From contig CAKKRO010000044.1 in the NCBI GenBank assembly GCA_919902625.1, positions 1 through 5,404 on the forward strand: a DNA stretch of 5,404 nt, written 5' to 3'. This document shows positions 1-5,404 of this stretch, piece after piece. How positions within the stretch are numbered: position 1 is the stretch's first letter; every line of letters begins with the position of its first letter. The notes beneath the pieces are model-generated. The model ran no database searches, was not told the DNA's origin, and worked only from the letters and a program-made list of their open reading frames with translations. The DNA comes from Nitrosomonadaceae bacterium. Its GTDB lineage: Bacteria; Pseudomonadota; Gammaproteobacteria; Burkholderiales; Nitrosomonadaceae. Both the position numbers and the translations under genes were made by a program.

Positions 1-737
1 GCGCGATTAATGACTGAATTCTGATGTTCCCCGAATGAACGTAATGCAATACCTGCGCTAAACGTTATCGACATGAATTGGCTATCTTTCTGCAGAAAGT
101 TATTTTTTGCCAGATTAGTCTGTAGCCGATGGATAATAGTTAATGCCTCTTCCATTTCCACATCGGGCAATAAAATAACAAATTCCTCTCCGCCAAAACG
201 CGCCACAATATCCGTAGGACGTAATGTTTCCTTCGCAACAGCAACCAGGCTGATCAGCACACTGTCCCCGTACTGATGGCCAAAATTGTCATTGATCTGT
301 TTAAAGTTATCCAGATCAACCAGGACCACTCCCAATGACTGCGCATTCCGGTCAGCACGAGCCGCTTCGCGCTTGAAAATCTCATCAAGTCCGCGACGAT
401 TGAACGCGCCGGTCATTTGATCGGTTTGTACGATCTCTCGCAATTGCTCCAGCTCACTTTTTAATGATTCGATTTTCTGCTCCGCATGTTTCACTTGCTC
501 CTGCGCAGCAAATACTTCATCACTAAATCTCAAGCCCTTGGTTTCAGATAGCACGATGTCAAGGATCCTGATAATCTCATCTGCGCTGCTTGTTTTCCGG
601 ATCTGCTCAGCATAGCGCTCTACTTGCTTATAATAGTCTTCAGAGTCAATCATAGGTTTCTGCTCACTTTTAATCGCATCGTCTGATTTAACCAATCTCA
701 GCATTCTTTTTTGTTTCTGTTTAATAGCTTCTCGCAT
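1..737 (-). CDS. GGDEF diguanylate cyclase, short form (C-terminus cut by window edge)
   Basis: Predicted diguanylate cyclase making cyclic di-GMP from two GTP. The visible part is 245 codons read leftward, still open at position 1; roughly the last 30 residues of the GGDEF domain should lie outside. Residues 1-105 are charged and helical, with a probable coiled coil at about 72-105 leading into the catalytic domain. The GGDEF domain begins near residue 106 (DQMTGAFNRRGLDE). It has the DLDNFKQIND metal/GTP-binding segment (141-150), the active-site loop RFGGEEF (GGEEF at 182-186) and an I-site RPTD (173-176) five residues before it, so product inhibition by c-di-GMP is expected. There is no signal peptide or membrane segment, so it is cytoplasmic. 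The ATG at 737 was chosen because GGAGG lies 5 nt upstream; in-frame ATGs at 758 and 761 lack a good ribosome site but cannot be excluded. It is closely related to the longer cyclase at 954-2582 and probably arose by duplication. Confidence 0.93.
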   Translation of the reverse strand, partial: MREAIKQKQKRMLRLVKSDDAIKSEQKPMIDSEDYYKQVERYAEQIRKTSSADEIIRILDIVLSETKGLRFSDEVFAAQEQVKHAEQKIESLKSELEQLREIVQTDQMTGAFNRRGLDEIFKREAARADRNAQSLGVVLVDLDNFKQINDNFGHQYGDSVLISLVAVAKETLRPTDIVARFGGEEFVILLPDVEMEEALTIIHRLQTNLAKNNFLQKDSQFMSITFSAGIALRSFGEHQNSVINR

Positions 738-742
738 TGCCG

Positions 743-747
743 CCTCC
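743..747 (-). promoter_or_regulatory. Shine-Dalgarno of short diguanylate cyclase
   Basis: The minus strand reads GGAGG followed by CGGCA and then ATG at 737. This 5-nt spacing decides the start in favour of 737 over the in-frame upstream ATGs at 758 and 761. Confidence 0.7.
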
Positions 748-898
748 ACAATTGACATCATATAAATGCCAGCTACGCCAGTTCGGGGGTAATTCGTTGG
801 ATTGCGAAGGAGAACCCATTCCGGTATAGACTGCCCATGCGAACAAAGTTAACAGAGCAAACCGGAAATAGATTGAATGAATAAAAAGGGAAATCGGC

Positions 899-926
899 GC
901 TATTTAACCGGTAAGTGCTAAATAGC
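899..926 (-). other. Inverted repeat downstream of the long cyclase, possible weak terminator
   Basis: GCTATTTA (899-906) and TAAATAGC (919-926) form a perfect 8-bp stem with a 12-nt loop, starting 28 nt after the stop codon of the long cyclase. On the minus-strand transcript the second arm is followed by about 11 nt and then five T residues. The stem is AT-rich and the T-run is not adjacent, so it is not a canonical intrinsic terminator. It may instead be an mRNA 3'-end stabiliser or a protein-binding site. The remainder of the 738-953 gap shows no gene and no convincing promoter, so it is unclear whether the short cyclase is co-transcribed with the genes upstream. Confidence 0.3.
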
Positions 927-953
927 TATTGAATAACAACGGATAATGGAAGA

Positions 954-2582
954 TCACTCCGATGTGAGTATTTGATTCTTACCGCCTTCTTTTGCCCGGT
1001 ATAAGGCCTCATCGGCGCGTTTAAAAATACTTTCCTGCAACTCACCCGGCTGCAGTTGAGCAACGCCCGCACTGAAAGTAATTAACAAACGTTTATTCTC
1101 ATGCAAAAAGAACTTCTTGGTTAAATTGCGCCGTATTCTGGATAAAATATGGACCGCTTCTTCAAGTTCGGTGTTGGGCAGCAAAATCACAAACTCTTCG
1201 CCGCCATAACGTGACACGATATCTTCAGGCCGCGTCGTATCCTTGACCGATTCAACCAGATATACCAGTGCATCATCGCCTACTTTATGGCCATGCGTAT
1301 CATTCAGTTGTTTAAAGTTATCAATATCCAGCAGTGCATAACATAAAGGAGCCTGTTGACGTATCGCACGGGATGCTTCGCGTTCAAAAGCGTCATCCAG
1401 ACCACGCCGGTTCAATATGCCTGTCAGATGGTCTTCATGGACTTTTTCACCCATTTCCTGCAACTCGATTTCAAGCTGATTGATTTTATTCTGCGCCAGA
1501 TTGACTTCTTCCCGGGCAGCCAGAAAATCATTGCGGTAATTTAATGTGCTTTTTTGCATCTGCCCGGTTTCTTCCATGATGATCACAAGCCATTGATTTA
1601 GCTCTTTGATATCGTCTGTTTGACTGATTTTTTCGGAGTAATATTCAAGCTTCTCCTGATACTCTCCGGTAGAATCAGTCAGTTCCTCAATATTAGTGAT
1701 CAAGGAAACCACTATTTGTTTCAGAGTTACTTTAGCGTCACCTAAATTACGCCGGATGATTTCTTGTCTTTGCATTATCTCTTCAAGATACTGCTCAGCT
1801 TGTGCGATAACCCGCAGATCCAGTGGCCTGGATATTGTTTCGCGAAGTTTATTGAATTGATTTCTAACCAATTGATCTTCAAACATTAACTCATCAGCGC
1901 TATCTATCAACCTATTGAGCAATCTCAGCAAACCCTGTTGTAATTTGATGCCATTCTCACCATAGGCATCAAATTTGCAGCAGAACTGTTGAAAGCAAGT
2001 CGCAAAATATTCCATTTCCGGCTTGTCTTTAATTGTCCGTACCTGACGTGCCAGGGCTCCGGCCTCTTCAATCAAAGTGGTGTCGCCCACTGGGTGGGCC
2101 GCAATATGCTCCAGTATTTGCGCCAGCAATTCCAATAACTGACCGGTGAAATGACCGGTTAGCCGGCCCTGCTCTGATTGCGGGTTCTGCGTATCCGGTT
2201 CAGCTTGAGATACTTCCGGTGAAGCGCCTTCCACAGGTTCACCGTGTTCTTGAGGCGTTGCAACCAATGTTCCCCATGAATCAATCAATGCTTTTAGCTT
2301 GTTATGCAATTGATTGGAGTCTTTAGAGAATTTGGCAAGAACCCGGTTAACCCCTTCGCGTTTTTTGACAACAGTCAGCGCCCCCTGCCGGCTCTCGAGT
2401 TGCTTCAACAATATTTCTATTGTGTTTCCCCAGCTAACCGCAACTTCCGGTGCTGGATTACCTGCAATCTGGTTGTACAGCTTGTGGTAATTATCGGGGG
2501 TGGGAGGAATTTTGAGTGAGGCAAGCTGCCGCAGTGTTTCACGGGCAATCAGTGTGGGGTTAGCGTCTTTGGGTTGATTCAT
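954..2582 (-). CDS. GGDEF diguanylate cyclase with long N-terminal helical region
   Basis: Predicted soluble diguanylate cyclase of 542 residues. The catalytic GGDEF domain occupies about residues 382-541. It has DHLTGILNRRGLDD (384-397), DIDNFKQLND (419-428), the active-site loop RYGGEEF (GGEEF at 460-464) and the I-site RPED (451-454) exactly five residues upstream, so both catalysis and feedback inhibition look intact. Residues 1-100 carry a segment (PTPDNYHKLYNQIAG, 27-41) that I recognise from other proteobacterial GGDEF proteins. Residues 105-140 are a Pro/Glu/Gln-rich linker, 145-350 are mostly helical, and 355-383 look like a coiled coil feeding the cyclase domain. No membrane segment is visible. 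The ATG at 2582 is preceded by an in-frame TGA close upstream and has no clear Shine-Dalgarno, so translation may be weak or coupled. It lies 53 nt after the response regulator stop and is probably in the same operon. What the N-terminal region senses cannot be read from the sequence. Confidence 0.96.
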   Translation of the reverse strand: MNQPKDANPTLIARETLRQLASLKIPPTPDNYHKLYNQIAGNPAPEVAVSWGNTIEILLKQLESRQGALTVVKKREGVNRVLAKFSKDSNQLHNKLKALIDSWGTLVATPQEHGEPVEGASPEVSQAEPDTQNPQSEQGRLTGHFTGQLLELLAQILEHIAAHPVGDTTLIEEAGALARQVRTIKDKPEMEYFATCFQQFCCKFDAYGENGIKLQQGLLRLLNRLIDSADELMFEDQLVRNQFNKLRETISRPLDLRVIAQAEQYLEEIMQRQEIIRRNLGDAKVTLKQIVVSLITNIEELTDSTGEYQEKLEYYSEKISQTDDIKELNQWLVIIMEETGQMQKSTLNYRNDFLAAREEVNLAQNKINQLEIELQEMGEKVHEDHLTGILNRRGLDDAFEREASRAIRQQAPLCYALLDIDNFKQLNDTHGHKVGDDALVYLVESVKDTTRPEDIVSRYGGEEFVILLPNTELEEAVHILSRIRRNLTKKFFLHENKRLLITFSAGVAQLQPGELQESIFKRADEALYRAKEGGKNQILTSE

Positions 2583-2592
2583 AACAATTGTT
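2583..2592. other. 10-bp palindrome abutting the start codon of the long cyclase
   Basis: AACAATTGTT is a perfect palindrome that ends directly against the ATG at 2582 and takes the place where a Shine-Dalgarno would be. It could be an operator half-site pair or chance; an AT-rich 10-mer of this kind is not rare. Confidence 0.25.
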
Positions 2593-2597
2593 CAGAT

Positions 2598-2617
2598 CCG
2601 GGCACAGCGCATGCCGG
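2598..2617 (-). other. Small GC-rich hairpin between regulator and long cyclase
   Basis: The minus strand reads CCGGCA-TGCGCTG-TGCCCGG, which can form a six-pair stem with one bulged C in the 53-nt gap between the two genes. No T-run follows, so it is not an intrinsic terminator. It could protect or process the mRNA, or uncouple translation of the cyclase from the regulator. Confidence 0.3.
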
Positions 2618-2635
2618 TAAATTGATAACGTCCAG

Positions 2636-3268
2636 TCAGTCGACCAGTTTATTTTTGATGGCATAACGAATGAGTTCCGAATTATTCGTCAATTTAAGTT
2701 TCTCCAGTAAACGCGCACGATAAACACTGATTGTTTTGGGACTCAGAAACATCTCGACAGACATTTCTGACAATGTTTTACCGGCAGCGATAAAACACAG
2801 GGTTTGATACTCCCGGTCGGACAAAATAGCATGGAGCGGCTGATCCACGTCAGAATTAATGGTATTGGCCAATTCCTGCGCAACGGCGGGACTGACATAC
2901 TTGTCGCCCGCCGCTACCTGACGGATAGCCACAACGAGTTGTGCAGGCGCGCTTTGTTTATTCAGATAACCGGCGGCTCCCGCCTTTAGCGCGCGAATCG
3001 CAAATTCGTGCTCATTGTGCATACTGAGCATCAGAACGGCAAGATTGGGCCTGTCCTTCCTGACCTGCTTCAGAATCTCAATCCCATTTCTATCGGGCAA
3101 AGAAATGTCCAGCAACATGACATCGAAATCTTGCTGCCGTGCGATTTTGATTGCCTGAAACCCTGTTTCCGCCTCACCGGTCACTTTAATATCATCCGTT
3201 TCGCTGAGTATCTGCTTCAGGCCCTGGCGGACAATGGCATGGTCATCCGTAATCATCACACTTATCAT
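2636..3268 (-). CDS. NarL/FixJ-family response regulator (REC + LuxR-type HTH)
   Basis: Cytoplasmic two-component response regulator of 210 residues, the usual length for this family. The receiver domain spans about 1-120 with the acidic pair D8-D9, the phosphoacceptor D54 (MLLDISLPDRNG), S82 in the switch position and K104 (YLNKQS). All catalytic residues are therefore present. A LuxR/GerE helix-turn-helix follows at about 145-205 (LSDREYQTLCFIAAGKT, then LSPKTISVYRARLLEKLK as recognition helix), so it should bind DNA when phosphorylated. The style of the HTH recalls GacA/UvrY, but that is not enough to assign an orthologue. The ATG at 3268 has GGAG 6 nt upstream (3275-3278), located just after the stop codon of the kinase gene. 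The 16-nt spacing points to one operon and coupled translation. Its expected phosphodonor is the HisKA_3 kinase upstream. Target genes are unknown; the neighbouring flagellin and cyclase genes are candidates by position only. Confidence 0.96.
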   Translation of the reverse strand: MISVMITDDHAIVRQGLKQILSETDDIKVTGEAETGFQAIKIARQQDFDVMLLDISLPDRNGIEILKQVRKDRPNLAVLMLSMHNEHEFAIRALKAGAAGYLNKQSAPAQLVVAIRQVAAGDKYVSPAVAQELANTINSDVDQPLHAILSDREYQTLCFIAAGKTLSEMSVEMFLSPKTISVYRARLLEKLKLTNNSELIRYAIKNKLVD

Positions 3269-3284
3269 GGATATCTCCGGCTCT

Positions 3285-4862
3285 TCAAATCCGCGAAACT
3301 TTCTTTTTCTTCATCGTCACTTCAGAATGCGGAGGTTTTTTTAATTGACGCTCCAAACCAATCACGTGCCCGGTTTGCCGGTCCGGATTACCCGCAGGAA
3401 TAGGAATAAGAATAGTCACTTTAGTGCCTTTCCCCGGGTCTCCGGCGATATGAAAGCTTCCTTTCAGTTGCTGGCAGCGCTCGCGCATGCCCCGGATGCC
3501 AAAAGAATTCCGTTTTTCCATATCGATAGCAGCAATACCCTGCCCATTATCAAGCACTTCAAGAAAAACCAATCCATCCAGCTCCACCAGTTTCACCTGA
3601 ATACGGGAAGCGTGGGCATGCTTGGAAATATTGGTCAGTGTTTCCTGGAAAACACGGAAAATGGCTATCGCCAAATCCGGGTCCAGCGGTATCTCATCGC
3701 TCTCGCATGAAACTTTGCAGGTAATCCCTGTGCGGTCACTAAACTCTTTCGCTTGCCATTGAACAGCCGCGACGATACCGCAATCAAGAATACCCGGCCG
3801 CAAATCCAGAGAAATCCGGCGCGTGCTATCAATCACGCGATCTACCAGCAACTCAATGGATTTCGCTTTCTGTTGGTAAAACTCCGGTTTTCTGGGTGTT
3901 GTGTCCATGCAGGGGAACAACTCGCATTTAATGGCTGTTAATGTTCCCCCGATATCATCATGAATTTCGCGCGCAATCCGGGCGCGCTCCTGTTCTTTCA
4001 CTTTTTGCAGATAAGAGGACAACTCGGCCAACTGCTCACGGGAGCGTGCAATCTCGCGCTCGGTCAGTTTATTTCGCGTGATATTGACCATGATGCCATC
4101 CCATAATGTCGCGCCATCCGGCATCCGCCTGGGCGTTGCACGCAAACTGACCCACTTGATATCACTATCACCCTTCACCTGAATGCAACCTTCCCAGTTC
4201 CAGGCTGCAAGTTGCTTCGCTGATACGCTCATCAACTGATGATAGGACTCTCTGTCATCCGGCAGAATCAATTCGGGAAACAATCCGGGGCTATCCATCA
4301 GCTTCTGGGGCGGCAATCCCAGCAGGGTTTCACTGGCATCGCTGACATAAGGGAAACAGGCTTGATGATCAACCGTTGACAGAAACTGAAAAACAACGCC
4401 GGGAAGATTGGATGTAATCGCCTGAAAAAGGGCTTCACTTTTTTGTAGTGCAGCTTGTGCTGTAATAAAGCGCTGGTAATTTTCCACTTCATGCAAACTG
4501 CGCCGTATTGCCGGCACCAGCCGGGCAAGATTGCTTTTCATCACGAAATCATAGGCGCCCAAGGCCATGATATGTTCCGCCGCTTCTTCACCCACATGGC
4601 TGGACACGATGATCAGGGGAATATCCAGGTCCCGGCTTTCCAGGGCTTGTAAAACATCCTGCGCGCCCAGTTGCGGCAAATCATAATCCGATAAAATCAC
4701 ATCCCAGTCATGGCCCAAAAGCGCATCGCGTAAAGCGGCAACTGTTGCGACACGCAGGCAATCCGGCTGCAGCCCGCCTTGGGTAAGTAGCTGCCGCACC
4801 CGTTCTGCATCCTGTGCAGACTGTTCAACCATTAATATCTTCAATTTTTTTTCATTGATCAT
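3285..4862 (-). CDS. Hybrid sensor histidine kinase REC-PAS-HisKA_3-HATPase
   Basis: Soluble NarX/UhpB-type (HPK7) histidine kinase of 525 residues from the ATG at 4862. An N-terminal receiver domain (about 7-125) has the phosphoacceptor D59 (ILSDYDLP), S87 and K109 (FVMKSN). The usual acidic pair is E13-Q14, so one metal ligand is replaced. A PAS domain follows (about 140-265, ending in the typical DGIMVNITRNKLTERE), then a helical linker and the dimerisation/phosphotransfer helix EQERARIAREIHDDIGG with H301. The ATPase domain has the N-box FQETLTNISKHA (N411), DNGQG (438-442), SFGIRGMRER (453-462) and GKGTKV (477-482). A basic tail of about 35 residues ends in KKKKVSRI. No transmembrane segment exists, so the input is cytoplasmic and probably comes through the receiver and PAS domains. 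The frame stays open to a TTG at 4916, but that codon has no ribosome site, whereas the ATG at 4862 follows GAGGGGG. It lies 16 nt before the response regulator gene, its likely partner. Confidence 0.95.
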   Translation of the reverse strand: MINEKKLKILMVEQSAQDAERVRQLLTQGGLQPDCLRVATVAALRDALLGHDWDVILSDYDLPQLGAQDVLQALESRDLDIPLIIVSSHVGEEAAEHIMALGAYDFVMKSNLARLVPAIRRSLHEVENYQRFITAQAALQKSEALFQAITSNLPGVVFQFLSTVDHQACFPYVSDASETLLGLPPQKLMDSPGLFPELILPDDRESYHQLMSVSAKQLAAWNWEGCIQVKGDSDIKWVSLRATPRRMPDGATLWDGIMVNITRNKLTEREIARSREQLAELSSYLQKVKEQERARIAREIHDDIGGTLTAIKCELFPCMDTTPRKPEFYQQKAKSIELLVDRVIDSTRRISLDLRPGILDCGIVAAVQWQAKEFSDRTGITCKVSCESDEIPLDPDLAIAIFRVFQETLTNISKHAHASRIQVKLVELDGLVFLEVLDNGQGIAAIDMEKRNSFGIRGMRERCQQLKGSFHIAGDPGKGTKVTILIPIPAGNPDRQTGHVIGLERQLKKPPHSEVTMKKKKVSRI

Positions 4863-4867
4863 CTCAG

Positions 4868-4874
4868 CCCCCTC
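4868..4874 (-). promoter_or_regulatory. Shine-Dalgarno of the histidine kinase gene
   Basis: The minus strand reads GAGGGGG-CTGAG-ATG, placing a strong ribosome site 5-8 nt before the ATG at 4862. This supports a protein starting MINEKKLKILMVEQ, with the receiver domain beginning almost at once as is normal, rather than the 18-residue extension from the TTG at 4916. Confidence 0.65.
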
Positions 4875-4932
4875 GCCGGTTGAAGCCGATACCATTACTA
4901 AAATTAACTTTTCCAATTAACTGACTGAATAT

Positions 4933-4958
4933 TTATCGCATTTTACAAGACAACTTTG
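4933..4958 (-). promoter_or_regulatory. Possible sigma-28-like promoter for the kinase operon
   Basis: On the minus strand CAAAGTTG (4958-4951) matches the sigma-28 -35 consensus TAAAGTTT at 6 of 8 bases. TGCGATAA (4940-4933) matches the -10 consensus GCCGATAA at 6 of 8, including the CGATAA core. The spacer is 10 nt instead of the usual 11, which weakens the case. Transcription would begin near 4926, leaving a leader of about 65 nt before the ATG at 4862. No better sigma-70 promoter was seen in this stretch. Confidence 0.35.
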
Positions 4959-5035
4959 CGGGAAAGAAACAATTTATACCATGAACCGATCCTACAAACC
5001 AACTGATTCGATAAAAATTATGAAATATAAAACCC

Positions 5036-5062
5036 TAAACTTTTCAAAATGGATTCCGATAA
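5036..5062 (+). promoter_or_regulatory. Sigma-28 (FliA) promoter of the flagellin gene
   Basis: TAAACTTT (5036-5043), an 11-nt spacer and TCCGATAA (5055-5062) match the sigma-28 consensus TAAAGTTT-N11-GCCGATAA at 7 of 8 bases in each box with the exact spacing. Transcription should start near 5068, giving a leader of roughly 94 nt. Late flagellar genes such as flagellin are the classic targets of this sigma factor, so motif and gene support each other. Confidence 0.88.
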
Positions 5063-5116
5063 CTGCAACAACGGTGGTTAAAAACCTTCTTGGATTGCAG
5101 GGAAAACCAACGGAAC

Positions 5117-5130
5117 TGGCAATAATGCCA
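5117..5130 (+). other. Small hairpin in the flagellin 5' leader
   Basis: TGGCA-ATAA-TGCCA is a perfect 5-bp stem with a 4-nt loop, lying 18 nt before the flagellin Shine-Dalgarno. A second small stem, GGTT-AAA-AACC, occurs at 5076-5086. Neither overlaps the ribosome site, and a structural role for either is only possible. Confidence 0.25.
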
Positions 5131-5148
5131 AATTATATAGATACAAAA

Positions 5149-5154
5149 AAGGAG
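5149..5154 (+). promoter_or_regulatory. Shine-Dalgarno of the flagellin gene
   Basis: AAGGAG sits 7 nt before the ATG at 5162. This is a strong, well-spaced site consistent with a very highly translated structural protein. Confidence 0.85.
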
Positions 5155-5161
5155 AACCCAA

Positions 5162-5404
5162 ATGCCACAAGTTATTAACTCTAATGTAGCTTCACTCAAT
5201 GCACAGCGTAACCTCAACACATCGCAAACGTCATTGAATCAATCCCTGACACGCTTATCATCCGGCCTGCGCATTAACAGCGCCAAGGACGATGCGGCGG
5301 GTCTGGCGATTTCCGAGCGGATGACTTCACAGATCCGTGGTTTGAATCAGGCGGTGCGTAACGCGAATGACGGTATCTCACTGTCACAAACCGCTGAAGG
5401 CGCA
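5162..5404 (+). CDS. fliC: Flagellin, N-terminal part (cut by window edge)
   Basis: Structural subunit of the flagellar filament, exported by the flagellar type III apparatus and polymerised outside the cell. Only the first 81 codons are present, open to the window end. They are a textbook flagellin D0/D1 N-terminus: MPQVINSNVASLNAQRN, then LTRLSSGLRINSAKDDAAG (about residues 30-48), LAISERMTSQIRGLNQA and RNANDGISLSQTAEGA at the end. No cleavable signal peptide is expected or seen, as flagellins leave by the flagellar channel. The start is fixed by the AAGGAG site and by the conserved first residues of the family. The sigma-28 promoter upstream indicates late-class flagellar expression. The gene diverges from the kinase operon across a 299-bp intergenic region. 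The variable centre and conserved C-terminus are outside the window, so whether this is the main or an alternative flagellin cannot be told; fliC is used as the generic symbol. Confidence 0.97.
   Translation, partial: MPQVINSNVASLNAQRNLNTSQTSLNQSLTRLSSGLRINSAKDDAAGLAISERMTSQIRGLNQAVRNANDGISLSQTAEGA

Noticed and set aside
737..761. ATG at 758 or 761 as start of the short cyclase
   Set aside because: Both are in frame but lack a ribosome site, while the ATG at 737 has GGAGG at 5 nt. Kept only as an alternative.
823..852. Sigma-70-like pair TTAACT-N18-TATACC upstream of the short cyclase
   Set aside because: 4 of 6 matches in each box with a long spacer is what random AT-rich DNA gives. A promoter may exist in this gap but I cannot place it.
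2625..2651. Sigma-28-like spacing TAAACTGG-N11-GACGTTAT before the long cyclase
   Set aside because: Only 5 of 8 bases match in each box, the CGATAA core is lost, and most of the -35 overlaps the end of the regulator gene. This is chance level.
3008..3710. Two plus-strand open frames of 121-131 codons opposite the kinase and regulator
   Set aside because: They lie antisense to well-supported domain-bearing genes, have no recognisable domains and no ribosome sites. They are shadow frames.
4298..4528. 76-codon minus-strand open frame inside the kinase gene
   Set aside because: It is out of frame within the PAS-coding region and has no family features.
4902..4921. Direct repeat AATTAAC at 4902-4908 and 4915-4921
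   Set aside because: A 7-bp AT-rich repeat with 13-bp period is too short and too simple to call a binding site without comparison.
4981..5178. 65-codon plus-strand open frame starting with ATG and overlapping the flagellin start
   Set aside because: Its start lies upstream of the sigma-28 promoter, it has no ribosome site, it overlaps flagellin out of frame, and its sequence looks like translated intergenic DNA.

Overview
The window looks like a chromosomal piece of a flagellated proteobacterium, most likely a betaproteobacterium. The best organism clue is the flagellin N-terminus at the right edge (MPQVINSNVASLNAQRN...), which resembles what I recall of Nitrosomonas-type flagellins. The moderate GC by eye and the NarL/GacA-type signalling proteins fit, but the genus is an inference from memory and not from any search. 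There are no RNA genes, mobile elements, CRISPR arrays or frameshifted genes that I can see.

Layout. Nearly the whole window (1-4862) is a leftward (minus-strand) signalling cluster. In transcription order it holds: a soluble REC-PAS-HisKA_3-HATPase hybrid histidine kinase (4862-3285); a NarL/FixJ-family response regulator 16 nt downstream (3268-2636); a long diguanylate cyclase with a large N-terminal helical region (2582-954); and, after a 216-nt gap, a second, shorter diguanylate cyclase (737 to beyond position 1, C-terminus cut by the window edge). Divergent from the kinase, on the plus strand, is the flagellin gene start (5162 to beyond 5404). It is preceded by a near-consensus sigma-28 (FliA) promoter at 5036-5062 and a strong Shine-Dalgarno sequence.

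How the parts may work together. The kinase and regulator are almost certainly a cognate pair (tight spacing, compatible families). Both cyclases carry an intact GGEEF active site and an RxxD inhibitory site, so both are predicted to make cyclic di-GMP, the second messenger that typically represses motility and promotes surface life. Their position back to back with flagellin suggests a locus connecting flagellar gene expression to c-di-GMP synthesis. A weaker sigma-28-like motif also faces the kinase operon (4958-4933), which would make the 299-bp divergent region a two-way flagellar-class control point. That part is a hypothesis.

No wholly new enzyme system is evident. The points most worth a second look are the opposed sigma-28-like motifs, the cyclase pair that shares a linker but differs by a roughly 270-residue N-terminal region, and the altered acidic pocket (Glu-Gln) of the kinase's receiver domain.
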